Source: Kondoa malvinella (Eukaryota > Basidiomycota > Agaricostilbomycetes > Agaricostilbales > Kondoaceae). From it: a stretch of DNA of 64,000 nt. Where the stretch lies: contig BCIM01000011.1 of NCBI GenBank assembly GCA_039545315.1, forward strand, positions 1 to 64,000, in the 5' to 3' direction. The notes beneath the pieces are model-generated. The model was not told where the DNA came from, searched no databases, and worked only from the letters and a program-made list of their open reading frames with translations. The translations under genes and the position numbers were made by a program. Shown piece after piece: positions 1 to 11,500 of the stretch. The stretch's first letter is position 1, and each line of letters begins with the position of its first letter.

Positions 1-656
1 AGCGATGCGGGTTGTCGAGTGAAGGACGCTTCTCTCTGACTTCTGCGGCTGCTTCAGACCTCTTGCTCTCATTTGGCTCGTCCTCGCTTGATGTTGGCTC
101 GCAAACGCTACACTGGCTCGATAACACTTCGCTATCACTCGCACTATTGGAACTATCGTTCCGATGAGCAAGATCAGCTTCGAGGCGTCCAGCTCTGCAC
201 CCGGCCTTCTATCGCTAGAACATTGGCCATCATGATCCTGGGTCGAAGTAACTCTGCCTCGCCTTCGACTTCTTGGGCCTTACACTATCATCGCCGAAGC
301 ACTTTCACCTACTAGCTTCAGCTTTTCAACTCGAAGCTGATGGCGACTCCAGCACAACCACTTAGACATCCTTCCTGGCTCACCCCAGACTTGCTCCTTG
401 ACTTAGCTCGGCTTCATCATCAGCTCCGTCCTGCAAACAGCTCGGTTCAACAGACACGATTGCAGAACACTCTCGCAAAGTCTTCGCCTTGCAAGAGGAA
501 ACAACACGCGCACTGGAAGCCACTTCTGGTTACCGTCTGTCTCTTAGCATCTTCAGATTGCTTTCGTGGACGTATTGGTTCTTGAATTGGCTTGGATCGG
601 TTGGAATGGACTGTATTGAAAAGGCTGGTTGGAAGTAAGATGGCTCTTTGTATATA
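1..656. repeat. Left arm of a 656-bp inverted repeat
   Basis: Base i on the + strand pairs with base 7898-i, so this arm is the reverse complement of 7242-7897. Translated open frames in the two arms (80 and 81 codons) are identical, so the arms are identical or nearly so. Similarity stops sharply after the TATATA near 656. The outer end coincides with the window edge, so the repeat may extend further left. No transposase, terminal repeat or target-site duplication was recognised. The arm carries an open frame on the minus strand that mirrors the acidic frame described for the right arm. Confidence 0.93.
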
Positions 657-824
657 CTCTCTCTTGCAATTGGTTCCTTTCATTAACTTGGCCTGGGCTT
701 GCTTGACCATTACTTACGACGGTCCTACATGAGACTAGAACCATGCAGGGCATATAATGCGACAGATAGATGTACAACAGCATGCTCCTTCGAGCCCTCG
801 CAGCTCTGCTGAATCAGACTACCC

Positions 825-1788
825 TCACACTGGGATTGAAGGCGCGACTAAAATCCACGCCGGCCATTCTTTCACATCCAAACTGTTGATGGAGATGTTC
901 ATCTGTCTTCTGCAGAAATGACAGCCGCATCCTAATCCACCCTGCTTGTGCCTCTCCCAGCAAGGCTCACATAGTCGAGTAGGTAGCTGATACAGCTGAT
1001 GAGGCATCAACGTCGGCGATCGGGCGAGGGCTCTTGACAATTTGAGATGCAACTGGTGCCATGTGAGATCGGCATTGCTGCCTCGTTTTGCTACGTCCAT
1101 TGCGACTTTGACAGTGTTGTATGTATGCACCCAGTTTTGACAATGCGGAATGTGCAGGATGTTGAAGTGGGCAGATGGGTTGTACATATCCGACGTATAA
1201 AAAGGCGAAACGAAAGTAGCACACGAATCGCAAGTGTAGCAGTCGATTTTCAGAAGCGCTTCGAGATGTTCTGGCACAAGCGACGAAATGCGACGATCTT
1301 CTATGATCTCGCGGCATAGTAGATGAGCGCAGGTCGCCAAGAGCGAGTCTTGCTTGCCTAAATTTGGGAGAGTGTCTTGCTTAATGAAAGGCCTGGGTCG
1401 GGTGATGTTGACGTGCATTTGGCTAAGGTGTCCCAGGGCAAGTAATGTAGGCGGTAGAGCTGTAAAGCAGTTGCCGCTAATGTTGAGATAGCTGATATGC
1501 TGGAAGGCGGCAGTGAAGGCGTCTGGTATACCTACATCGGGATCAGCTGCAACTACCCTGACCTATCTGATCAAACTCACAGCTGAGATTGTTGTAAGAA
1601 AGGTCGATATGCCAGAACCGCAATAACAAAGACGGGGCCAGATCTTCTTTTTGGTCGAAGGAGAGATAATAGCGAAGAACCAAATTCAAGTTCATCAGAT
1701 CTATTGGGATCTCGTTCAAAGAGTGATAGGAAAGATCGATGCTGCCGCTAGGCTCGTGCAACAGCTCGTCCTCGATAGCGTTAAGCAT
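825..1788 (-). CDS. Leucine-rich-repeat protein with Cys-rich C-terminus
   Basis: Two exons joined by a 49-nt intron (about 1532-1580) give roughly 304 residues. The N-terminal third shows leucine-rich repeats of the pattern IDLSYHSLNEIP, IDLSYNNLS and LNISGNCFTALPPTLLAL. The rest is not an LRR; it has several Cys pairs (CYTCDSC) and a C-terminal CEPCWERH...GCGCHFCRRQ cluster that could bind a metal. The architecture suggests a protein-interaction scaffold, but I cannot assign a named family. ATG at 1788 is the first in frame; an upstream exon cannot be excluded because the LRR starts only about 15 residues in. It lies in tandem behind the small gene at 1963-2425. Confidence 0.72.
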
Positions 1789-1962
1789 TTTCGTAAGTGT
1801 TATGGATTGAACATTCTCTTCAACGAGAAAGGTCCGCTACTTGACTCAGGTCAGTAAGTCGTAGACTAAAGCAGCAGTATAAGCACCTGCGCAGTAGATC
1901 TGCGCGCTACTAGCCAGCCTCCAGTAGCTCTGATCTTGTCCCATTTTCGAAGCAGCAGCGCA

Positions 1963-2425
1963 TCACTTGAAGACGCCTGTCGCGCCAGGAGAAATGCAGT
2001 CAAGTCCAGCTCTATCCGATCTGCATATGACTCGAGTCAGTCGACGGACAAGTATATCGGAAACCCTTGACAGACAGATGATTGGCAGCAGAAAGCCAGG
2101 CAGAGCAGAGATATGTGCAATAGCCGTGTCAAGATCACTGAGAGCTAATCAATACAGAAGCGTAGCCTGTGTACAGGACTTACCTCAATTGCGCATGAGT
2201 AATCTCTGTCGACGCAGACACTGCGCGTCGAACAGCTCGAATGGCGGACGAAGCCTTGATGAACTTGCGTCTTCCTTTCAAGCGATCTAGCCATTCGATA
2301 GGTGTAACGGCTGGCCTGGCTCTGGCAGCGCTTTGCAAGCCAGATACGTCTGCCAAAGCTGGAACGTAGGTAGCGAGCGGTTCTTCGTCGCCCGAGCTGC
2401 TTGAGTCTGAATTGCCTGAGGACAT
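1963..2425 (-). CDS. Small hypothetical protein, Ser/Asp-rich N-terminus
   Basis: Two exons (2425-2184 and 2137-1963) with a 46-nt intron restore a 138-residue frame. The start MSSGNSDSSSSGDEEP is acidic and serine-rich; the middle (PIEWLDRLKGRRKFIKA) is basic; the part after the splice (LSDLDTAIAHISALPGFLLP) looks helical. No family was recognised. It is divergent from the DinB-like gene, with 138 bp between the two start codons. It could alternatively be the 5' part of the LRR gene downstream, but a stop at 1963 and the lack of a good donor argue against that. Confidence 0.5.
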
Positions 2426-2563
2426 CAAGGCCGCATCTCCCCAGCTTGTTTTCGCCTTTGGTTTTGCCCACAGCTGGTAGCGAGTGGTAGCGGATATGAC
2501 GATGATTTCTTCAAATATGCGATTTATCTCTTTTCCACTTCGACGACTCAACGCAAGATTGCA

Positions 2564-3342
2564 ATGGCAGAACAGAACACTTCAGACTTGATACATGTGG
2601 CTGACCACCTGTTGTCGCAATGCACTGGCCTGTTGAGCGACCTGTCCGATGAGAACCTGCAAAGGCAATCGAAATTATCGCCTGGATCTACGATAGGCAA
2701 ACATCTCAGGTAAGGGACCAACACGAAATCCGCTTGAAAGATATCTGACTGGCGCCGGCAGGCATCTGTACGATCATTATCGACTTCTGCTGGACAGCGT
2801 CGAACACCATGCCAAATCTGCAAAGACTGCCAGTGAAGTTATACCGCTCAATTACGATGTGAGGAGTAGGGACATTGCAATGGAGACATCGGTGCAGGAG
2901 TCAAAGCGTCAGGTAGCGAGGTTAAAGGAGAGGATCAATAACCTGTCAAGCGAAGTCTATGACCAGAAGATTCGGTTGCAGGCTACGACGCCTTACAAGT
3001 GCGTGATGGATACTACTGTGGGTCGAGAACTATGGTGAGTCTCTGTTTCCTGATATAATATGTCTGCTCATCACATGCTGCGCCACAGGTTTTGCTCATT
3101 AGTGAGTTTGTGTGCCTTTCCTACAGACGGATTACTCACAGTCATATAGCATGCGATTCACCATCAAGCGACAATACGGATCATTGCCCTTCAAGAGCTC
3201 AAAGTGAAGCTCGATAAAACCTTTGGTTTTGCTCCTTCCACCGTGTTAGTCTGCTTCATGCTTAATGCTTATCAGCGCTTATAAATCTCGCAGCGTACAC
3301 AAGCAAGAGAATAAGCAGAAGCAGAAACAGTCCAAGCTATAA
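2564..3342 (+). CDS. DinB-like four-helix-bundle protein
   Basis: Four exons with short introns starting near 2709, 3033, 3101 and 3246. The translation has the DinB superfamily layout: an N-terminal helix (HLLSQCTGLLSDLSDENL), then the spliced IGKHLRHLYDHYRLLLD, and a late VGRELWFCSLHAIHHQATIR segment. The His residues of HLYDHY and of HAIHHQ are in the positions where DinB proteins bind a divalent metal, which suggests a metal-dependent enzyme or thiol-transferase relative; the substrate is unknown. The final exon is short and Lys/Gln-rich, and its acceptor is uncertain by a few codons. It is convergent with the prenylcysteine oxidase gene. Confidence 0.7.
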
Positions 3343-3587
3343 CACACCGACTTTAGACACAAGCACTTCAAGCACATGATAGATAATGTTTTGGCAAATT
3401 TTTCGCATATGATACCGTCGCACGTTGTACAAAGTTCTGATATACACGTGCAGCACCGCACTAATCATCCCCACTGAGCCCAACTTTTGCCTACTCGAAT
3501 CCCAAAGCGATCTTGCATGATGAGACTAGCAATGTTCCAGCTACTGACAGTCTCCGTCTCCTGCAGTCTCTCGTCAGTATCATCCCA

Positions 3588-5241
3588 CTAGGCTGGCGAC
3601 CGACTAACCATAGTGCTGATTAAAGGTTCAAACGCATTGGCATAATAAAGCCCTTCGCCTAGCTGAATCGGAGAAAAATCTTCAGGCTGCATAGGTCCAC
3701 TTTGAGGATACCTGAGATAGTCACAAACAATTAGAGCGTACGGGACTTGCGATCGAAGTAGCTTTAACGTACGCGTCCCATTCTTTCCTGTGCGTCCACA
3801 AGACATTCCCTTCACCAAAAAGGTGGTTCAAGTCTGCTTCCTCCATCTTCTCCCTGGAGAACACTGCACTGCAGTCAGATCAAGAAACACTGGAAGACAT
3901 GGAACGGACATTTGACGGCGAATTCGCCTCCAGCGACCTGTCGCAGGTAGTTGAGACTATTGATTCTAGGCTTGATCTTTGATTTCCCTTCTTCGAACGG
4001 CGCGAAAGTGGACAAGATAGTAGTCGGAGCGGGATCTTGGCATGACCAGTGAGGGTTGAAGAAACAAGCTTGTGGGGAGGTAGCATTCGTGATGAGCAGA
4101 GTGACGTGCAAGTGCGAGTAGGCTTGTGGTGGAATAGATTCGATGAAAGTAGGGGAAATGATAGAGATGCCTGATTGATGATAAGGTGAAGCGAGAACGA
4201 CGACATCGTATAGAGCGCTGCGGATCTCGTCAGAAGTAGTCGAAGTCACTTCCCATGTTGAGGGATTGCCGTCAAGCTGAGAGAGGGAGATGACATTCTC
4301 GTTCAATCGCAAAGCGGCACGAGAACAATTGGCGAAATTCTCAAAGATCAGTCGATTACCGCCGACAACAGAAGCAGCGCCTTCTGCGGCTAGCGAGACC
4401 ATGGTGAGGAGTGCGTGCATCTGTGCTGGACTTTGGTTGTAATTCACACTGGTAGTCTGTCAGCCAAGAATTTAGAGTGTATCTTGTTAACGTACGTTGT
4501 GCCAGCAGCGATCATCTCTGTGACAAACGCATTCGAGACACCAGCTTCGTGCAGATAATCAGAGCCAGAGGACTGATACATCTTTGTAAAGTTCAAAGAG
4601 TCGGCGAAAGCTGGAACAGAGCGAAACGGTCCCATCGATTGAATACGAGGACTGTAAAGCTGGACAAAAGAGGCGAGAACAGATTTCCTGGGTCAACAAG
4701 CGGCTAAGATACGACAGGAGCGAGGTGAAGGCCCGGCGTACAGGGTAGAACGCATCCTCAGAGGCGCAAGACCATATTTCCAAAGAATCTTTGCCTTATC
4801 CCAGTATCCCCATGCCCAATTGGAGTCTTCAAAGACATAGGATTCTCCATCAAATATGGCCATGCGTGCATTTTCAAGGCGCGCATCGCCATGACCGTCT
4901 TGTAGCTCTAGACCAAACTCTTGGACCGCTTTGGCCAGATTGAGGTTGTTTGGTACGCTAAAGATAGATGCTCCTAGTTCTGCATAGGTGTATTCATAGG
5001 GCAACGAGACAGTAGTAGAGCGTCCTCCCACGTAGCCAGACTTCTCGTATACGGTAACGTCAACTTCGACTGAAGGGAATTGAGATTGCAAGAAGTTGAG
5101 GAAATAGGCTTGAGAGGTTCCAGCTGCGCCTGCGCCAACTACTGCAACGCGCAGAGGCATCGAAAGCGCTTCAAAGACGTGCTGCTCTGCGAAAACGGCA
5201 GAGAACAGGCATAGGAACGGTAAAAGGGGTATCATGAGCAT
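3588..5241 (-). CDS. Prenylcysteine oxidase (FAD-dependent)
   Basis: The family oxidises and cleaves the thioether of prenylcysteines left after turnover of prenylated proteins, usually in the lysosome/vacuole or secretory path. A signal peptide (MLMIPLLPFLCLFSAVFA) precedes the Rossmann FAD motif VAVVGAGAAGTSQAYFL, then YEKSGYVGGRSTTV and a GASIF segment. Splicing a 54-nt intron near 4680-4733 restores RSTLKSVLASFVQLY. Further family features are VNYNQSPAQMHALLTMVSLA, VVGGNRLIFENF, DVVVLASPYHQSG and a late GLYYANAFEPLISTM. At least four introns. The start is 118 bp from the start of divergent TMA20, so they probably share a promoter region. Confidence 0.88.
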
Positions 5242-5359
5242 CGTCTTTGGTAGTCTTTGAGATCAGGTATTCATGCAGCGAGGTATATTGTGTCGCGGAG
5301 CTTGGCAGAGCCTGGTCAACCCGTCGTTTCGCAAAATTGACTTCTCGTCCAATTCCACC

Positions 5360-6159
5360 ATGTTCAAGAAGTTTAGCAAGGCAGAAGATGTGGCCGCGTC
5401 TACAAAAGTCAAGTCTTCCGTGCAGAGAGGTATTCGGAACAAGTTGGTAGAGCAAATGCCGTTATTGGGTCAAGCAGGAGCAGAGGCTGAAGGTGAAACG
5501 GAACCTGCGAGTTTGCTAGAGACTATCTGGCCCAAGAAGGTGGATTTGACGCTGGTGAAATGGTCGGTCAAGCCTGCAGCTCGACCACTCGTTGATCATA
5601 CTGAGTATGACTTAGTCGCGAACATGTTTCCATACTAGCTCTCGCTGGCGAACCGCTCTTCTTCCAGCATTTTGATGGCCCATACTACCCAACCTTACAT
5701 CTTTTGCATCGCTGTACGTCTCCCTTTCCGCTTCGCCTTGAAATACGCCGACGAAAGCTGCCTTAGGGCAGACCCTGACCTTCTCCCGCATGCTCAAGTA
5801 GACAAAGGCGCCATCAAGTTTGTCCTAGCAGGCGCCAACATCATGTGGTCCGTTTGCTCTTAAGCTTCATTCCTCCTCCTCTGACACTCCATATAGTCCA
5901 GGTCTAACATCGAAAGGCGCTGATCTGAAGGAGCCGTTTGGAGCAGAGAAAGCGCTAGCGATACATGCTGAAGGGAAGGAAATGGCTTGCGCAGTTGGAC
6001 TGGCAAAAATGTCCAGGGAAGACATCTTGAGCGTGAATAAGGGGATCGGTGTCGAAAACATTCACGTGCGCTCTTTCCTATTGTGATGACTCGGAAACTA
6101 ATGATTGGTGGTAGTATCTGGGAGACGATCTTTGGGCGCTAGGGCGAGAAGGGTTATGA
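5360..6159 (+). CDS. TMA20: MCT-1/TMA20-type ribosome recycling factor (PUA domain)
   Basis: Homologue of MCTS1/Tma20, which partners with DENR/Tma22 to recycle 40S subunits and support re-initiation. The start [20 protein letters not shown] matches the family N-terminus. Introns near 5561-5615, 5716-5773, 5847-5890 and 6065-6114 give the PUA domain in order: [72 protein letters not shown]. Length, about 190 residues, is normal. The stop codon TGA (6157-6159) overlaps the stop of the convergent PPAT gene, an extremely tight arrangement. Confidence 0.95.
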
Positions 6160-7182
6160 GACGGATTGACGTTCAGCTATCCAAGCTCGAATGGCGGTGC
6201 TGCCCAATTTCAGCTTGATCTGTTCTTGGGAAGATGAGTGCTGGAGTGCTTCAGGGCTGATGACTTGAATGACAAAGCATCGTAGAGGAGAGAGCTGGTT
6301 CTTGATGCGTTCTTTGTCAACTTGGTACCAAAGCATTAGAATCGCAATTAGCATATTCTGGAAAGAACGTACTGGCTTCAGCTCCAGCGATTGACTCTTC
6401 CGAAACAATCAAGCCTTGAATGTCTGGATCCGTTGCTGTGGGCCCGAAAACGTTGTGTAAAGCTGGTAAATCGACCTGAACCCATGGAGCTACCAGATCG
6501 AAGAAGCTCTTGACTGCTGCACGACGAATGTCTCTGAATTATACTCAGACCAGTGATGTTTGATCAGAGACATCAACGTACAGTGATTCCAGAAGATGCT
6601 TGTTTGACTTCTTCTGCAACAGAGGCTCGTCTAACCGCGATCAGATGAGCATGATGACACGACCAGGCAAATAAGCATACCTGTGATACCGACAATGACC
6701 CTTCTGGTAGCTAGCCAAGCGGCCATCGTGAGCAGAACCTTGTGACCCGAATGTAGATGATCGAAAGTTCCGCCGAGCGCAATGCTGGCTGGACCGTTCG
6801 TCTTGGTGATCTGAGCTGAAAGGACAGTAGACTCTGCTTCTTGAATCACATGCTGGAAAGCAGAATAATCCAGGGTGTCTGTGAGCTTCTGGTCCGTGCC
6901 ATTTCGAGCGCGGAGAGAGTCGATGACAACGTCGACAGGAAGCAACAGCTCGCCTCTAGCTGCTAGTACGACGGATGTTTGCGTGTAGATAGAGCTTAGC
7001 AGCTTTTGTACTGCTTCAAAAGAGTCTATCGAGTCTGCGTTGGCCAAACATGGCGTGTCAAGCAGGATCAAAACATGGTGTTTCGCTGAGCTGGCGGCTT
7101 GCTTTACGAGCGCCAGTCGAGCAGCAGAGCACTCTAAAGTGTCTTCTCTAAGCATGAGCAGAACATCTTGCATGACAGACAT
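6154..7182 (-). CDS. Phosphopantetheine adenylyltransferase (CoA synthesis)
   Basis: Transfers AMP from ATP to 4'-phosphopantetheine, the penultimate step of coenzyme A synthesis; equivalent to yeast CAB4 or the PPAT half of COASY. The nucleotidyltransferase signature ALGGTFDHLHSGHKVLL is present, followed by RRVIVGITG. Introns near 6611-6680, 6537-6582 and 6330-6372 restore DEPLLQKKSNKHLLESL, VDLPALHNVFGPTATDPDI, LIVSEESIAGAEAIDKERI and the C-terminus ending [11 protein letters not shown]. The N-terminal 150 residues before the catalytic domain are poorly conserved, as in other fungal versions. ATG at 7182 is chosen because the frame upstream runs into the inverted repeat, 60 bp away. Confidence 0.9.
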
Positions 7183-7241
7183 GGTCGAGACGAGACAGGT
7201 CGAACATGCAAGCGAAAGCCAACAGCGAATTGCAGAGGGAT

Positions 7242-7897
7242 TATATACAAAGAGCCATCTTACTTCCAACCAGCCTTTTCAATACAGTCCATTCCAACCG
7301 ATCCAAGCCAATTCAAGAACCAATACGTCCACGAAAGCAATCTGAAGATGCTAAGAGACAGACGGTAACCAGAAGTGGCTTCCAGTGCGCGTGTTGTTTC
7401 CTCTTGCAAGGCGAAGACTTTGCGAGAGTGTTCTGCAATCGTGTCTGTTGAACCGAGCTGTTTGCAGGACGGAGCTGATGATGAAGCCGAGCTAAGTCAA
7501 GGAGCAAGTCTGGGGTGAGCCAGGAAGGATGTCTAAGTGGTTGTGCTGGAGTCGCCATCAGCTTCGAGTTGAAAAGCTGAAGCTAGTAGGTGAAAGTGCT
7601 TCGGCGATGATAGTGTAAGGCCCAAGAAGTCGAAGGCGAGGCAGAGTTACTTCGACCCAGGATCATGATGGCCAATGTTCTAGCGATAGAAGGCCGGGTG
7701 CAGAGCTGGACGCCTCGAAGCTGATCTTGCTCATCGGAACGATAGTTCCAATAGTGCGAGTGATAGCGAAGTGTTATCGAGCCAGTGTAGCGTTTGCGAG
7801 CCAACATCAAGCGAGGACGAGCCAAATGAGAGCAAGAGGTCTGAAGCAGCCGCAGAAGTCAGAGAGAAGCGTCCTTCACTCGACAACCCGCATCGCT
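7242..7897. repeat. Right arm of the 656-bp inverted repeat
   Basis: Reverse complement of 1-656. The last matching base, 7897, is followed at once by an ambiguous base (7898). On the + strand a frame without stop runs from 7690 through the ambiguous base to TAA at 7930-7932. It encodes an acidic, serine-rich stretch (DSSNSASDSEVLSSQ, CEPTSSEDEPNESKRS) that looks like protein rather than chance, but no start codon lies in it, so it would be an internal or terminal exon or a relic. Other parts of the arm show further short acidic frames interrupted by stops. Confidence 0.93.
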
Positions 7898-8580
7898 NTC
7901 AACCCAGAGGACTGCCTTGTCTCCGCCGCTAAGCAGTAGTCTGGCAGAACCTCTTTCTTGCTCTCGTATGACTTTGGTGTAGCTCGGACTGGATAACGTG
8001 TTGTCCACAGCTATAAAAGGCAAAGTCAGAATGGACGTTCGCAAAAGTGAAGCTGAGACTGACCGAAGAGCGACAATGGATTCGGCTACATGATCGAGAA
8101 GACACTGGTGAGGCGACCTTTGGAAAAAGGAAGGCTAAAACGAAGGGAAAGTCAGCAAGGGTCGAGAAGTGTAATTCAGACAACATACCTCAACCGCCCT
8201 TTGCAACGTTGCGCATTCATATCGATGAAGACTCGATGATGCGCATGACGTCCGGTCCCGAGGGTATAGGATATTCGTCTGGGCCTGTTTCAATTTACGC
8301 GAATGCGACGGCTCCGCTTGGAGGACTTAACCAAGCGACCGTTGAGTTGACGGGTTGACGGGTTGAAGGTGGCCAAAGTAGAAAATATATACGTGATCGC
8401 TCTTGGCCAAGAAGCGAGTCACTGGTGTTGCGAGTTGGCAGAAGATGCCGAGGCTATATGCGATGACCGGCAGAAGAGACTGAGAGAAGCGAGACCAAGC
8501 GAATATATACAGGCGAAGCGCAACTAGATCAGAGCAATCAGCGAAGGTCCAAGTTGTATGAAGCATGACTGACCATCAAA
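7898..8580. other. Gap between the inverted repeat and the coiled-coil gene
   Basis: No gene can be supported. A 103-codon open frame at 8047-8358 (+) starts with Met, but its sequence matches no family I know and its 3' end runs into a short tandem repeat, two copies of an 8-mer TTGACGGG at about 8347-8362. The segment begins with a single ambiguous base at 7898. Confidence 0.45.
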
Positions 8581-11500
8581 CTAGCACTTATCCTTCAATC
8601 CATTGGCAATGTAGAGCAGCAACTTGAGGCAGGCCAAAGTCGTATCACGGTCTTCGCTGATATCTGCTGCTTCCCAGGCGCAGATGCCTTCCTCGATGTT
8701 GGTGAGGGCTTGACCAATATCGCAAGTTGGTGCGCGAGCTGGCGTATCAAGCCGCTTCTTTAGGACCCAGCTGACGATCTGAAGAACCTCCATCTGGCGG
8801 TCGCATCGGAACTGGTAGCGAGTGCGGATCGTGTTGAGGCCAGAGATGGTCTTATCGCAGAAGTCGTGGTCGGAAAGTCTGCCTTTGAGCTTTCTGACTT
8901 CGATTAAATGCAAAGCTTGTTCTTCCTCAGTAGACTTTTGCAAAGCGGCAAGCTCTTCTTGGATGCTGATCATGGCTGCATCACTTGCAACACTTGCTGC
9001 AGCAGGAGCAGAAGCGAAGATCTGGAGGTTCTTGTGCATCTCGGATAAAGCGTCGAAAGTGGACAGGCAGGCATTGGTGGCCGCCAGAGCTCCTTTTCTA
9101 GCGTTTCGCACTTCCCAAAAGGAGGACGAGCCCGGTTCGGCAGGGCCATCTGCTGTTGGCTCGCCTTCGCCTTGACATGTCTGGACTGGCAAGCAGCCGT
9201 CGAACTTGAGCTGAGCGCGTTCAATTTGATCGCAGAAGCCAGGAACGGTAGTGTTGAAGAACTTGGTTCTTTCTGCAGCAGTAGACGCGTCGGCGTTCAT
9301 TGCTGCGCCCTTCAAAGCGATCGTGCCCTCGAACAACATCTTGACTGCCCTAGAGACAGGTAGGTTCATCTGCTGGATTAAGCCGACCTGAATCTCGTGG
9401 ATAGACTGGATTTGCTGCTTGTTGGTGGCATCGGCTGCAGAAAGAGGAGGTGAGGATGACGTCTGAGGAGCTGCATTGCGTTCCGACTCGAGCTGATCGT
9501 TGCGCATCTTGACCTGTTCGAGCTGAGATTGCAGACTGTTGACTTGCTCGGTAAGGCAGGCGGTAGACGAAGCACTCGAGACAGGCGGAGCAGGATCGTA
9601 GGAAGGTGGTTCGGACATATCCGAATCGGCTTGATTGGCGACTAAGGCTTCGTACTTGGCTTTAAGCTGAGCAAGGCTAGAAGTGACGTTGACCAGGTTG
9701 ATGCCTTTCTCGAGACTGACGTTTTCTTCTTTGGCAAGTTGAGCGCGAAGCTTGTTGGCTGCTTCTTCGTGCTTGAAAGATTCGGCGTGGCGTTCTCGAA
9801 TAACAGTGCGAGCGTTCTGCAGCTGCTCAGAAAGACGAGCGACTCGATAGTCAGCTGAACCAGCGCCAGACTGCTGGAGGGCGTCAATCTCGTTTTCATA
9901 GCCGGTGATGGCGCGCTGGCGTTCGAAGAGCTGGCTTTGCAAGTCACCCATTCGGCTGTTGGCTTGCAGGAGGTCCTCTGATTGCGACGCGACCGTGCTC
10001 TTGAGTTCGTTTTCGATGACAATGAGTTCAGCGATGCGTTGGTGCATGAGAATAACGTTGCGTTGCGAGTCCAGCTCCTTGCCGTTGCGAAGAGTTGCGA
10101 CCAGAGCCTCTGAGCGTTCGAGGTTCTTTGAGAGAAAGAGCTGGTTGGCGTGTGCTGCTTGGTTGTTCATTCGATGAGCCACCCTTTCGTTGNNAAGAGC
10201 ATCGGTGCCATAGCGCATGCACTTCATGGCTCCATCTGCCATGTCAAGGAACTGATGCACAGAGTGGTGCAGCAATGAAGTGGTAATTGAAACGCCAGCA
10301 GGTTGAGGAGGAAGTTGCGAGCGGACGAGAGCGATCTGAGCTTGGCAATCTTCGATCTGTCGAGCATTGAACCAGTCATTTTGGCTACAGAATTGGGAGA
10401 CGATCGAGCTGAAGATGGGTAGAATGTTGGCTTGGCTTGACGANTGAACTTGTTTGAGCTGTCTGACAGTAAGGTCGGCATGTTCCAACGCGTTGATTGC
10501 ATCGACGGTTGCAATAGTGACAGCTTCTTGACAAGGAGTGTGACGAAGGACTGCAAAGAAGGCATCNGTGACTGGTAGAGGCNATTGTAGGGCAGAGCAC
10601 TCACCCTTGACCAAACGAGCAGATCCGAACCGAAGCAGCGCAAAAAAGACTACGCCGAGTAAACCCAAGACCGCCAAAACATGCTCGACATTCCGACGGA
10701 TCACAACGCTCAACTCTTGCTGCGCCTGGACGATCGCTTTCAACTCATCCCTCTCGGCAACCACCTTCCTCTCTCTAGCAATCAAGCTGCTGTAGGCTTT
10801 GTTCACGCTTGCGCACTCTTTCTCCAACTCGTCGCATTCTGCAACCTGGTCTTGGGCTTTGTACAGCAAAGAGCGAGTATAGTTGTGTTCGTCCAGGCAN
10901 CGGCTGTTNCGTTCATCGCAGGTAGCGTCGTCTGCGAGCAATCGTTCTTCGCGCTGGGAGACAATGTCGAGGTTCTTTTCACAGCGCTTGAGCTGATCGA
11001 CGAAAGGTTCGTAGGCTTCTTTGACCAAGCGAAGTTCAGTGCGGGCCGAGTCACGCTGCTTTCTGGCGAATTTGAGGCTGCGCTGGAGACGGTTCAANTG
11101 CTGAGTCGAAGTGGGTGCGAGATAGATTGTGGGTGCCTGAGGTATCTGTGGCAAAAAACATCAGTACATGTCAAAGAGATGCAGAGATCATGCAGAACAT
11201 ACCTGACAAAGGGGAGGTGCTTCACATTGTGCGACATCTTGATCAAAATCGAGTCCAGCGTACGTGGTGGGTAAAGCCATCATCGGAAAAAAAGGATAGA
11301 GTTGGATTTGCCGGTCGCATTTCGGTTGGGTAGGCAAGGCAGGAGTAGTACCGAAGCGGTCTGGATCAGTGAAATAGGCGAGCGCGTTGGTAGTGTAGTC
11401 AAGCGATGCAGTATAAAGTGACATGCCAGTTGCGGTGCCGTTGAAGGTGCCGAAAGAGTGAGATAGACCATTGAAGCCAAGTGCGAGGTGACCAGACAAG

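Noticed and set aside
73..585. 80- and 81-codon open frames in the left inverted-repeat arm, repeated in the right arm
   Set aside because: Their composition is low in structure and they overlap the better acidic frame on the other strand; being duplicated is explained by the repeat itself.
8047..8358. 103-codon frame between the repeat and the coiled-coil gene
   Set aside because: No family resemblance, ends in a short tandem repeat, no sign of splice sites; could be chance.
9642..10022. 126-codon minus-strand frame, and others of 60-140 codons, inside the coiled-coil gene
   Set aside because: Shadow frames of the long open frame 8581-11154; Ser/Arg-biased composition follows from the coiled-coil codons.
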